Part shown: one piece after another, positions 33,962-41,624 of the stretch
Layout of the letters: every line of letters begins with the position of its first letter
Position numbering within the stretch: the stretch's first letter is position 1
NCBI GenBank assembly: GCA_002483445.1
Contig: DLHY01000091.1
Coordinates: forward strand, 4,232-68,231
Direction of reading: 5' to 3'
Length of the DNA: 64,000 bases
DNA from: Blastocatellia bacterium UBA7656
GTDB lineage: Bacteria; Acidobacteriota; Blastocatellia; UBA7656
The notes under the pieces: model-generated
What the model saw: the letters and a program-made list of their open reading frames with translations, nothing else
Databases searched by the model: none
Told to the model about the DNA's origin: nothing
Made by a program: the position numbers and the translations under genes

Positions 33962-34510
33962 CTACTCGATGCCGAATCGGAATACGATTCCTATCTGCGC
34001 GCGGAAGTTGTGCGAAGTATCATCCTCTCCCTTGATCGGCAGATAATCGAACTGGATCAATCGCACTCCGATGCGCTTGCTCACGTTGATGTCTACTCCG
34101 CCGCCTACGGCGAAAGCGAAATCCGTCTCCGAGCCGAATGTCTCGACATCGGTTCTAGCCGCGCCGACGAGAAAATGTCCGAAGAAATTCGCTCCGCCTT
34201 TCCGATGAGTGAGCCGAGGGCCGAAAAGAAAGGTGTAAGTGTTCACGTCGAACTGGGGGTTCGTGCGAAGGCCGGTGATGGTCGTCTCTCCGTACTGCCC
34301 GCTTATTTCCGCCGCCACGCCGAAGTAATGATTCACATTTCCGGCTGCGCTTACGGTGAATCCGGGAACGTGGAGGCTTTCGCGCTCGGCAAACTGATCA
34401 GAGTTGAAATAAGAGTATCCTCCGAAAAGCTCGAAGCGCGGATAACTCTCCTGAGCATGAGTCTGGACACAAGCTGCGAAAAAAACTGCGAGCAGAATAA
34501 TTTTCTTCAT
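33962..34510 (-). CDS. Outer-membrane beta-barrel protein (intact paralogue)
   Basis: 182 residues with a signal peptide (MKKIILLAVFFAACVQTHAQ) and an eight-strand-type barrel: FELFGGYSYFNSDQF, GFTVSAAGNVNHYFGVAAEI, VNTYTFLFGPRLTHRKG, NFFGHFLVGAARTDV, FAFAVGGGVDINVSKRIGVR and a last strand ending in Phe-Gly. The ATG follows AGGTG by six bases. It is the working copy of the family whose second member at 32.7 kb is interrupted. An OmpA/OmpW-like structural or small-solute role is inferred only. Confidence 0.85.
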   Translation of the reverse strand: MKKIILLAVFFAACVQTHAQESYPRFELFGGYSYFNSDQFAERESLHVPGFTVSAAGNVNHYFGVAAEISGQYGETTITGLRTNPQFDVNTYTFLFGPRLTHRKGGANFFGHFLVGAARTDVETFGSETDFAFAVGGGVDINVSKRIGVRLIQFDYLPIKGEDDTSHNFRAQIGIVFRFGIE

Positions 34511-34703
34511 CGCTTTCACCTTTCGATTCGTCTCAAAATTCGGGCCAGAATAATAAACTCCGCGCTGGGAAGTTTCAATCCGCGAAGGAACACGAAGAGG
34601 ACGAAGGACACGAAAAATGATTCAGGCTTCGAGTTTCTTCGTGTCGTTTCAGAGAGAAGAATGAGAAAAGAAATCGCGCCTTCGAATCCCCTCGTGCTTC
34701 TTC

Positions 34704-35651
34704 GTGGAGTTGTCTCCCGGAAGCCGAATCCGTAAACTTGAAACAGCAGTGCTGAAGACTCTGGACAACTACATATACATAGACTCGCCCGCCTCGCAGC
34801 GCGACCGCAGGTTTGCGCGCATACTCGCGGCGTCGGTCGTCTGTCACGTCATCTTTTATGCGGCAATCATCAAGCTCAATATCTGGTCGAAGTGGGAAGA
34901 AGAAAAGCATGGCGGTCGGCAAACCGAGCTTGTAGTGGTCGCTGAGATCGCGCCTCCGCCTGAGCGGCCCTTGCGCGCGGCGGTCGAAAAGATAGATCGC
35001 GTCGATAAGAACAACCTGAAGTTCGATCCCAAACGCACGGATGATGTGAATCTCGTCGCCCGCTCTCCTAAACTCGGAAGCCCCGACGGCAGGCAGAAGG
35101 GATCCGCGAAATCTCAGGCCCCGAAATCATCCGCGCAGTCTCAGCCGTCTGCCGCCGATAATAAAAGGCTGACTGCCATAGTTCCGCCCGTGCCTGTCGT
35201 GACCGCTCAAATGCCCGCGCAGTCCGCGCCCGCGCCGACGTCGGCTCTCCCTGCTCAAAACGCGGGCGCGCCTCCTGCGCCTCCCGCCGAGTCAGGCCCA
35301 TCGTCTCAGCGCGAAGAGAGACAGGGAACCAGAGAGCTTTCCATGCAGACCATCGAGAGCCAGTACCTCGCTTATGTGAGGGCGAGAATTCGTCAAGCGA
35401 ATGAGCGAGTGATGCCTGCGGACTGGATCAGAGACGTGCTGACTCAAAGAGTGTCGGCTGATTTCGAAATAATGATCGCGCGCAGCGGGCAGTTGCTCTC
35501 AGCCCGATTGACGAAGTCGAGCGGCTACCCCACGCTTGACGATGCGGCTCGTCAGGCTATATACATAGCCAGGCCCTTCGAAGGATATCCCCCCGGTGCA
35601 GGCGATACGCTCACGTTGAGAGTGACCGTCTACTACGCGCCATCGCGGTGA
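34704..35651 (+). CDS. TonB-type energy transducer
   Basis: About 315 residues: a short cytoplasmic part, one membrane helix (ARILAASVVCHVIFYAAIIKL), a proline/alanine-rich periplasmic linker (PPPERPLRAA, PVPVVTAQMPAQSAPAPTS) and a C-terminal TonB domain (VSADFEIMIARSGQLLSARL, SGYPTLDDAARQAIYIARPF). It couples the proton motive force to outer-membrane receptors such as the one at 16.5 kb. The start is uncertain: no ATG or clear ribosome-binding site precedes the helix, and GTG codons at 34704 or 34752 are the candidates. It ends six bases before the SpoIID-type gene. Confidence 0.85.
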   Translation: MELSPGSRIRKLETAVLKTLDNYIYIDSPASQRDRRFARILAASVVCHVIFYAAIIKLNIWSKWEEEKHGGRQTELVVVAEIAPPPERPLRAAVEKIDRVDKNNLKFDPKRTDDVNLVARSPKLGSPDGRQKGSAKSQAPKSSAQSQPSAADNKRLTAIVPPVPVVTAQMPAQSAPAPTSALPAQNAGAPPAPPAESGPSSQREERQGTRELSMQTIESQYLAYVRARIRQANERVMPADWIRDVLTQRVSADFEIMIARSGQLLSARLTKSSGYPTLDDAARQAIYIARPFEGYPPGAGDTLTLRVTVYYAPSR

Positions 35652-35657
35652 GTTCCA

Positions 35658-38192
35658 ATGAGCAGTTCAAAAAATTCAACTCTCGGCTTCGCGCTCTCGC
35701 TGGCCACAATGCTTACAACCTGTCTGTCTCCGCTTCACGCGGCAGCCCAACAGCGCACTATTCGCGACGACGCGGAGTCACGGCCTCGCAGAGTCGAATA
35801 TAAAAGCCATGACGGGCCAGTGATTCGAGTGGGGCTGATGATGGATGTCGCCTCTTTGGCTATAAGCTCGACTGACGGTATCAACGTGCGGCGTTTGGAT
35901 GAAGAAGATCGAAAGCCGGTTTATGCGGACGTGCGCGTTGAAGTGCGCTCCGTGACGGTCGCCGCGCCTGATATTCAGTATCGTGTCGAAGTCGCAAGCA
36001 CGACTGATCCAACTACAGCGCGCAAAACAGCCGACGAAGTGAAGAAGAAATTCCGCGAGCAGGTCTCGACCCAATACGACGCGAAATCGAAAAAATATAC
36101 CGTGTTCGCGGGCCGCTTCCAGTCGAAAGAAGAAGCCTCGAATATGGTCGAGCGACTTCGGCGCAATGATTTCAAATCCGCTCGCGTCGTGATGGATTCG
36201 AAAGACACCGCAGCCGGTAATGCGAAGAAAAGCTATGAGCCTCGCTACACCGAGACGCCTGCGCGCGCCACGCGGCCAGTCCGGTTGCAACTGGTCGCGC
36301 TCGATGCAAGCAATCTCTTAGTGTCGAGCGACGATCTCATCATCATCACCGCCGCCGAGCCGGGGGCTGAGAAAACCGGGGCGACGAAACCCGCTGGATT
36401 CGCCCGCGAAAGCGCGATCAAAAACGATGAGCGCGATCAAAATTCGCGCCGCGATGAAATTGAGAATCGCTCTGCGACGATGAAACCGCTTGCGGTGAAA
36501 ATCGGAAGCCGCGAGTATCGCGGCGAGATTCATCTCGCGCTCAACGAGCGCGGGCGAATCAATGTGATAAACGCATTGCCCGTCGAGCAATACCTTCGCG
36601 GGGTCGTGCCTATGGAGCTTTCTCCTGGAGCGTTTCCTGAAATCGAGGCGCTCAAGGCGCAGGCTGTAGCGGCGCGATCTTACGCCATTTCGCAGCAGGG
36701 CCGATACAGCGCGGAAGGATTCGATCTGCGCGACGACGCAGTGTCGCAAGTCTACGGCGGACTGACGGCTGAACATCCGCTCACTAATCGGGCGGTCGAA
36801 GAGACTCGCGGCGTCGTGGCTACGTATCGCGATGAGGACGGGCGCGACTCGCTCATAGAAGCTCTCTACACTTCGACCTGCGGGGGCAGGACAGAAAACA
36901 ACGAGGCGATATTTTTAGGCAGGCCCCTTCCTTATCTTCGCTCAGTCGAGTGCGCGCCCGACTCCCAATCGGCGCGCGAAGTGAAATCCAATCGTCAGAC
37001 CGAATCGATTGCCAGCGCGGACGGGCGACTGCTCACCCGCGAGATTGCGCTGATGGATGTGCTGGGTTTTTCGATCCCCTCTCGCATCACTTCTCAATAT
37101 CTGCGCGCTCAGGCCGATCACAATGAGCTTGTTGGCTGGGCTGATCAACTGGCCGCGCTCGCGCGCCGTAATCGCCCGCGTCGCGGACGGGATGCGACTC
37201 GATTGCCCGCGTTTGCGTCGCTCATCGCGTCGGCCCTTTACGGCGAAAGCCGCGCAGCGGCGCTCCTCTCGTCGGCTGATATCGATTACATGCTCGCAGG
37301 GCTTGGCGGCGAAGACATCCCGCGAGAGATGCGCGCCGACACGGCTCTGCTTTTGAAAGAGGGCATATTGCGACTCGCGGAAAACAGATTGAGCGCGCAG
37401 GCGACCATTACTCGCGCTATGGCCATTGAGACCATCGCCCGCGCGCTTTATCTCAAGCCTCAACTCTCGAATCTCAAATCCCAGACCTCTCGCCCGTCGG
37501 AATCGGGTCGCCTTGCAATCAACTCTTCGGAAAGCTCGCGCCCGCAGGCGAAGGCGGTCGTGATAGAAGGGGCTGATCGCGCGATCAGCGAGAGCAAATC
37601 TGCGCAATCGGCAGGTTTTGAGATTGAAAAAAATGCATGGTTGTTTCGCCGCCTCGGAGGAGAAAGCTACGCGACCAATCGATTGACGCTCATAGGCGGC
37701 GAGAAAATCGTCTATCATCTGAACCTCGCAGGGCGAATCGATTTTCTTGAAGCTGAAGTCGCCGAGCGTGGAGCATCGAGCGACCGATTCTCCAGTGTAG
37801 CCTTCTGGCAGGAGCGCGTAAGCGCGGATGAGTTGAAGCGAAGGCTGGCGCGATTGCGCGGAGTCACGGGCGAGATAGACGACCTCGTGCCTGCCGAGTA
37901 CGGCGCATCGGGCCGGGTGACGGAGATGGATGTAGTGAGCGGTGAGCGGAGAGTGCGACTTCGCGGCCATCAGATTCGCAGCGCGCTCGGCCTCAAGGAA
38001 AATCTCTTCGTCATCGATGTGGAGCGCGACGAGCAGGGCCGCGCGACAGTGTTTGTGTTCACGGGCCGAGGCTGGGGTCACGGCGTAGGGATGTGCCAGA
38101 CGGGGGCTTACGGTCTGGCGAAAGAAGGTTATTCCTACGCAGCCATACTTCAGAAGTATTACACCGGGGTGAGGATGAAGAAGGCTTACTGA
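35658..38192 (+). CDS. SpoIID/LytB-domain protein with SPOR-like region and a large insertion
   Basis: 844 residues. After a signal peptide comes a SPOR-like segment (IQYRVEVASTTDPTTARK; YTVFAGRFQSKEEASNMVER, about 110-180) that may bind peptidoglycan. The SpoIID domain begins near REYRGEIHLALNERGRINVI and VEQYLRGVVPMELSPGAFPE, with the catalytic Glu in PMELSP, then KAQAVAARSYAIS and YTSTCGGRTENNEAIF. Roughly 330 residues are then inserted before the domain's closing GRGWGHGVGMCQTGAYGLA and AILQKYYTGVRM. SpoIID proteins cleave peptidoglycan glycan strands. GGTGAG precedes the ATG, close behind TonB, suggesting a two-gene unit. Confidence 0.87.
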   Translation: MSSSKNSTLGFALSLATMLTTCLSPLHAAAQQRTIRDDAESRPRRVEYKSHDGPVIRVGLMMDVASLAISSTDGINVRRLDEEDRKPVYADVRVEVRSVTVAAPDIQYRVEVASTTDPTTARKTADEVKKKFREQVSTQYDAKSKKYTVFAGRFQSKEEASNMVERLRRNDFKSARVVMDSKDTAAGNAKKSYEPRYTETPARATRPVRLQLVALDASNLLVSSDDLIIITAAEPGAEKTGATKPAGFARESAIKNDERDQNSRRDEIENRSATMKPLAVKIGSREYRGEIHLALNERGRINVINALPVEQYLRGVVPMELSPGAFPEIEALKAQAVAARSYAISQQGRYSAEGFDLRDDAVSQVYGGLTAEHPLTNRAVEETRGVVATYRDEDGRDSLIEALYTSTCGGRTENNEAIFLGRPLPYLRSVECAPDSQSAREVKSNRQTESIASADGRLLTREIALMDVLGFSIPSRITSQYLRAQADHNELVGWADQLAALARRNRPRRGRDATRLPAFASLIASALYGESRAAALLSSADIDYMLAGLGGEDIPREMRADTALLLKEGILRLAENRLSAQATITRAMAIETIARALYLKPQLSNLKSQTSRPSESGRLAINSSESSRPQAKAVVIEGADRAISESKSAQSAGFEIEKNAWLFRRLGGESYATNRLTLIGGEKIVYHLNLAGRIDFLEAEVAERGASSDRFSSVAFWQERVSADELKRRLARLRGVTGEIDDLVPAEYGASGRVTEMDVVSGERRVRLRGHQIRSALGLKENLFVIDVERDEQGRATVFVFTGRGWGHGVGMCQTGAYGLAKEGYSYAAILQKYYTGVRMKKAY

Positions 38193-38257
38193 TGGGGGAT
38201 GAGAGATGGGAGATGGGGGATAGGATGAAAAGATATTCTCGCCTCTTCACCTCTTCA
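38191..38257. repeat. Short-period repeat (GATGGGA type) with CCTCTTCA units
   Basis: GATGGGG, GATGAGA, GATGGGA, GATGGGG, GATAGGA in tandem (period 7), followed by CCTCTTCA units like those in the 6.1-kb hairpin. The first unit overlaps the stop codon (TGA) of the SpoIID-type gene. Confidence 0.75.
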
Positions 38258-38358
38258 TTTCTTTTCTGTCGCGCGAAAATCAGGTAAAACTTATCGGGTG
38301 ATCGCGACAGCTTCCGCCACTGTCTTGATTGCGCATCATTTTTTCATTGGAAGAGGCA

Positions 38359-38883
38359 ATGTCGGCATTTTCGAGAAAGATCAATATCGATATGGACTGG
38401 GTCGACGCGACAGCATTCGAGATACGCGGCACGCTCGATGATAACGTTCACTCTCTTGCGGCGCGGCTTGTGGTGAGCTTTCCTGAATTCGTCATTCGCA
38501 GCGCCACGGGCGAGATAACTCGTATGCCTTACATGGGCTATTGCACGGGCGCGGTGGGCGCGCTCTCGCGACTCGAAGGCGAAAAGATAGGTCGCGGATT
38601 TCGCCGACGCGCTGCCGAAATACTGGGAGGAGCGGAAAGCTGCAATCACCTTCACACTCTGATTTTCAACATGGGCGTGAGCGCGTTTCAGATGAATTAT
38701 GTCGCGGCGAAGAAGCGGCCCGGCGCTGAAGAACTCATACGCAGGGCAGCCGATGACGCGGCTGTGCGTCGTCAGATGGTGCTGGGATGGATGCCTCAGT
38801 TGAAAAACTCGTGCTACCTGTTCAGCGATGCCGCCGACGCGCTCTTTCAGATCGAAAGCAAACAAATCGAGGATGATGAATGA
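38359..38883 (+). CDS. DUF2889 family protein
   Basis: 174 residues, soluble, with the DUF2889 pattern: INIDMDWVDATAFEIRGTLDD, MPYMGYCTGAVGALSRLEGE, KIGRGFRRRAAEILGGAESCNHLHTL (20 residues shown in parts) and NMGVSAFQMNY. The role is unknown; these proteins often lie near acyl-CoA genes, and here a MaoC-type hydratase gene follows after 85 bases. GGAAG precedes the chosen ATG, while an earlier in-frame start is unsupported. Confidence 0.8.
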   Translation: MSAFSRKINIDMDWVDATAFEIRGTLDDNVHSLAARLVVSFPEFVIRSATGEITRMPYMGYCTGAVGALSRLEGEKIGRGFRRRAAEILGGAESCNHLHTLIFNMGVSAFQMNYVAAKKRPGAEELIRRAADDAAVRRQMVLGWMPQLKNSCYLFSDAADALFQIESKQIEDDE

Positions 38884-38890
38884 CGAGCAG

Positions 38891-38920
38891 ATGAATGGGA
38901 GAATGGGAGAATGGGAGATG
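38891..38920. repeat. Short-period repeat (AATGGGAG type)
   Basis: Tandem AATGGGAG units (period 8) a few bases after the DUF2889 stop codon and before the GGAGG of the MaoC gene. No complementary arm is obvious. Confidence 0.65.
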
Positions 38921-38968
38921 AAGCGTCATAGTTTCTATTCCCCCACTCGTCTCCGGAGGAGATCGATA

Positions 38969-39409
38969 ATGGGAAAATACTTTGAAGATTTCGAAGTGGG
39001 TCAGGAGACTCTGACCGCAGGACGCACGATCACGGAAGCCGACATCGTAAATTTTGCTGGGATTACGGGAGATTGGAACGAGATTCATACCAACAAGGAA
39101 CTTGCCGAGCGAGGCCCGTTCGGTCAGCGCATAGCGCACGGCGCGCTCATCTTTTCCATCTCTACGGGTCTGAGCGTGAGGCTTGGCCTGACTTACGACA
39201 CGATCATCGCTTTCTACGGGCTTGATCGTTTGAGGTTCGTAAAGCCGACTTTCATCGGCGACACGATCCTCGTGCGCACTGAGGTAAAAGAGAAGACCGA
39301 GCGCGACCAGTCGAGCGGCATCATTACCACACTCAACGAAGTCATCAATCAGCGCAATGAGGTCGTCGTCAGCTACATTGCCAAATCTTTGATCAAGCGT
39401 CGCGCATAA
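38969..39409 (+). CDS. MaoC-type (R)-specific enoyl-CoA hydratase/dehydratase
   Basis: 146 residues in a single hotdog fold. The catalytic Asp and His sit in ITGDWNEIHTNKELA (about 33-47), and PFGQRIAHGALIFSISTGL follows as the second conserved segment. It hydrates or dehydrates an acyl-CoA of unknown chain. GGAGGA at 38955-38960 fixes the ATG; the long in-frame extension upstream is a translation of the repeat and is rejected. It ends three bases from the convergent small secreted protein gene. Confidence 0.9.
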   Translation: MGKYFEDFEVGQETLTAGRTITEADIVNFAGITGDWNEIHTNKELAERGPFGQRIAHGALIFSISTGLSVRLGLTYDTIIAFYGLDRLRFVKPTFIGDTILVRTEVKEKTERDQSSGIITTLNEVINQRNEVVVSYIAKSLIKRRA

Positions 39410-39412
39410 CTC

Positions 39413-39931
39413 TCACGACTCGGCGCGGTTGTACACCAGCTTTATTGACTGAATCCCGCGCGGCCCGCTGATCGAGATGGTCACGGTCAGGGTCTTTCCG
39501 TCCTGGGACAGTTCGCGCCTTTCGGCGGTGTCGGTGTGAAAGGTGTCGCCGCCGCCGCGAAGTTGAAACGAAGTTGAAGACTTCGACTCAAGCTTCATCT
39601 TGTCCCATTTGGTTTTCGACTTGACCTCGCCGTTGCCGATGGACGCAGGATTCGTCTCGCCTCGCCCGTCGCTGTAATAAGTGAACTCCTGGTTGCCGGT
39701 GTTCCCGTTCAGATTGATCTTTCGCAGGATTTTAAGCTCAGGCTCTTTGTGGGTGATGACGAGCATGACCTCTGCGTTTGCGAGACCGGTGCGCGCGAGC
39801 GGTCCAAGATTGCTCTTTGATCGGTCGAAAGTCCACGTCCCGCTGAAATCCGGTTTGGCGTCTTTGGGTTTGTTGTCCTGCGCGAGAGCGATGCTCGCGC
39901 ACATAAGCAAAAACACAATGATCTTTCTCAT
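39413..39931 (-). CDS. Small secreted protein (FSGTWTFDRSKSN family)
   Basis: 172 residues: signal peptide (MRKIIVFLLMCASIALA), then PDFSGTWTFDRSKSNLGP and a beta-rich body (MLVITHKEPELKILRKI, EFTYYSDGRGETNP, LTVTISISGPRGIQSIKLVY). The opening FSGTW segment is frequent in exported beta-barrel-like (lipocalin-like) proteins of Acidobacteriota. No enzyme motif is visible. Function unknown; periplasmic or surface location inferred. Confidence 0.8.
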   Translation of the reverse strand: MRKIIVFLLMCASIALAQDNKPKDAKPDFSGTWTFDRSKSNLGPLARTGLANAEVMLVITHKEPELKILRKINLNGNTGNQEFTYYSDGRGETNPASIGNGEVKSKTKWDKMKLESKSSTSFQLRGGGDTFHTDTAERRELSQDGKTLTVTISISGPRGIQSIKLVYNRAES

Positions 39932-40085
39932 AAGCGGGATAATCTCTCTAGCGTCGCGCCGCAGTCAAGTCGCTCTCACGGATCATTGTTAGCGCCCCTC
40001 GGCTTCGATATAATTCCGCCCGCTTCGATAATGTTCCCGCAGGAGTCTTTCGGTCAGTCAGTGATGACGCTCTGAAAGAATGAGA

Positions 40086-40121
40086 AACTGAAAACTGAAA
40101 ACCGAAAACTGAAAACTGTTT
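40086..40121. repeat. Short-period repeat (ACTGAAA type)
   Basis: ACTGAAA, ACTGAAA, ACCGAAA, ACTGAAA, ACTG in tandem (period 7), just before the AAGGAG of the amidohydrolase gene. The same word, reversed, forms the CAGTTTT tract at 23.78 kb. Confidence 0.75.
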
Positions 40122-40137
40122 TCCAAGGAGCCAGTTA

Positions 40138-41472
40138 ATGATCAGACTTCGTTTGTTTGCACTCTTCCTCGTCCTTGCCTCAATCGCTTTGCCTGCCGCG
40201 CGGCTTTCCGAAGTTCGGGCGCAATCGAATGTGAAAGTCGTTTACGCCGGACGATTGATCGATGGGACATCGAATACTGTTCGCTCGAATGTCTCGATTA
40301 TCATCGAACGCGACCGCATACGCGAAGTCAGAGACGGTCGCGCCACCATCGAAGGCGCGGAAGTAATCGACCTCGGCGACTCGACTGTTATGCCGGGATT
40401 TATAGATTGTCACACGCACATGACGATGGAGCTTGGGCGCGGCGCGGCGAATGTCTTTTTAGGCATGGGCCGCAGGGATTCGGATATCGCGCTCGCCTCG
40501 ACCGTCTACACCCGTCGGACTTTGATGGCGGGATTCACTACCGTTCGCGATGTCGGCTCGGCCAACTTCATCGACATAAGTCTGCGCGATCAGATAAACG
40601 CCGGAACGATCACAGGGCCGAGAATGTTCGTCGCGGCGCGGGCGCTTTCGATAACGGGCGGGCATGGAGATTTCGGAGGCATACGCCAGGACCTCGTCCC
40701 TGAACCGGGCTATCGCGAAGGAATAATCAACTCTCCCGAAGACGGTGTTCGCGCGGTGCGTTACTTCGCCAAGTACGGCGCGGATCACATCAAGATCACC
40801 GCGACAGGCGGCGTGCTATCGATAGCCGATTCCGGGTCGGGACAGCAGTTCACTCTCGAAGAGATGAAGGCCATAGTCGACACGGCTCGAATGCTCCATC
40901 GCAAGGTCGCCGCGCACGCGCATGGGGCCGAAGGATTGAAAGACGCTCTGAGGGCGGGAGTCGCTTCCATCGAGCATGGAACGTATCTCGATGATGAAGC
41001 CATCGCATTGTTCAAAAAGCATGGGGCATATCTCGTGCCAACGATCATCGCGGGAAAGACCGTGGAGATGGCGGCAAAGATACCGGGCTTTTTTCCTCCG
41101 GCGATAGAAGTGAAAGCGCGAGCGATAGGGCCTCTGATTCAGGGCGCGTTTGCAAAAGCGTATCGCGGCGGAGTGAAGATAGCATTTGGAACAGACGCGG
41201 GAGTTTTCCCGCACGGTCAGAACGCGAAAGAGTTTGAATACATGGTCGAAGCCGGTATGCCTGCGATAGAGGCGATACTTTCAGCCACTCGCAACGCGGC
41301 TGATCTGATGGATCAGTCAGCGAGCATCGGCAGCGTTCAATCGGGTAGATTCGCTGACATCATCGCGGTCAAAGGCGACCCGACGGCTGATATCAAACTG
41401 CTTCAGAAAATCGACTTCGTGATGAAAGGCGGCGCGGTTTATAAGCGGGACGGAAAGCCAGTCTTGCAGTAG
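40138..41472 (+). CDS. Secreted amidohydrolase (imidazolonepropionase/prolidase-like)
   Basis: 444 residues with a signal peptide (LRLFALFLVLASIALPAARL). Metal-binding features of the amidohydrolase superfamily are visible: HxH in MPGFIDCHTHMTME, Lys in ADHIKITATGGV, His in VAAHAHGAEGLKDALRAG and SIEHGTYL, and Asp in AFGTDAGVFPHGQ. This fits the subgroup that includes Xaa-Pro dipeptidases and related peptide or cyclic-amide hydrolases. AAGGAG at 40125-40130 lies seven bases before the ATG. Its stop codon TAG begins a repeat tract. Substrate unknown. Confidence 0.9.
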   Translation: MIRLRLFALFLVLASIALPAARLSEVRAQSNVKVVYAGRLIDGTSNTVRSNVSIIIERDRIREVRDGRATIEGAEVIDLGDSTVMPGFIDCHTHMTMELGRGAANVFLGMGRRDSDIALASTVYTRRTLMAGFTTVRDVGSANFIDISLRDQINAGTITGPRMFVAARALSITGGHGDFGGIRQDLVPEPGYREGIINSPEDGVRAVRYFAKYGADHIKITATGGVLSIADSGSGQQFTLEEMKAIVDTARMLHRKVAAHAHGAEGLKDALRAGVASIEHGTYLDDEAIALFKKHGAYLVPTIIAGKTVEMAAKIPGFFPPAIEVKARAIGPLIQGAFAKAYRGGVKIAFGTDAGVFPHGQNAKEFEYMVEAGMPAIEAILSATRNAADLMDQSASIGSVQSGRFADIIAVKGDPTADIKLLQKIDFVMKGGAVYKRDGKPVLQ

Positions 41473-41505
41473 GCAGGGGTCAGGGATCAGGGGTCAGGGG
41501 TCGGT
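41470..41505. repeat. Short-period repeat (GGGGTCA type) starting at a stop codon
   Basis: TAG (amidohydrolase stop) then GCAGGGGTCAGGGATC and further GGGGTCA units (period 7). The 20-mer GTAGGCAGGGGTCAGGGATC also spans the thiolase stop at 23.9 kb in the sense direction of that gene. Confidence 0.8.
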
Positions 41506-41517
41506 TGGGCGTCTTGA

Positions 41518-41548
41518 TTGATGCTCTGCTGATGATCGAGAGTATAAT
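41518..41548 (+). promoter_or_regulatory. Candidate promoter of the Septu operon
   Basis: A perfect -10 box TATAAT at 41543-41548 with TTGATG as -35 at 41518-41523; the 19-base spacing is longer than ideal. ATGCTCTGC (41521-41529) and GCAGAGCAT (41612-41620) form a distant inverted repeat that brackets the promoter and leader. Confidence 0.45.
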
Positions 41549-41560
41549 GCTTTGGGTGTG

Positions 41561-41581
41561 GCGCAAGCTGTTAGCTTGCGC
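41561..41581. repeat. Perfect palindromic hairpin (9-3-9) in the ptuA leader
   Basis: GCGCAAGCT, loop GTT, AGCTTGCGC, between the candidate promoter and the ptuA start. Same layout as 32634-32654. Confidence 0.7.
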
Positions 41582-41624
41582 TTGATGGCATTTCAACTGT
41601 TGAAGCAATGCGCAGAGCATAATT

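Noticed and set aside
38828..38968. Long N-terminal extension of the MaoC protein
   Set aside because: It lies inside the DUF2889 gene end and the repeat tract; GGAGGA before the ATG at 38969 decides the start.
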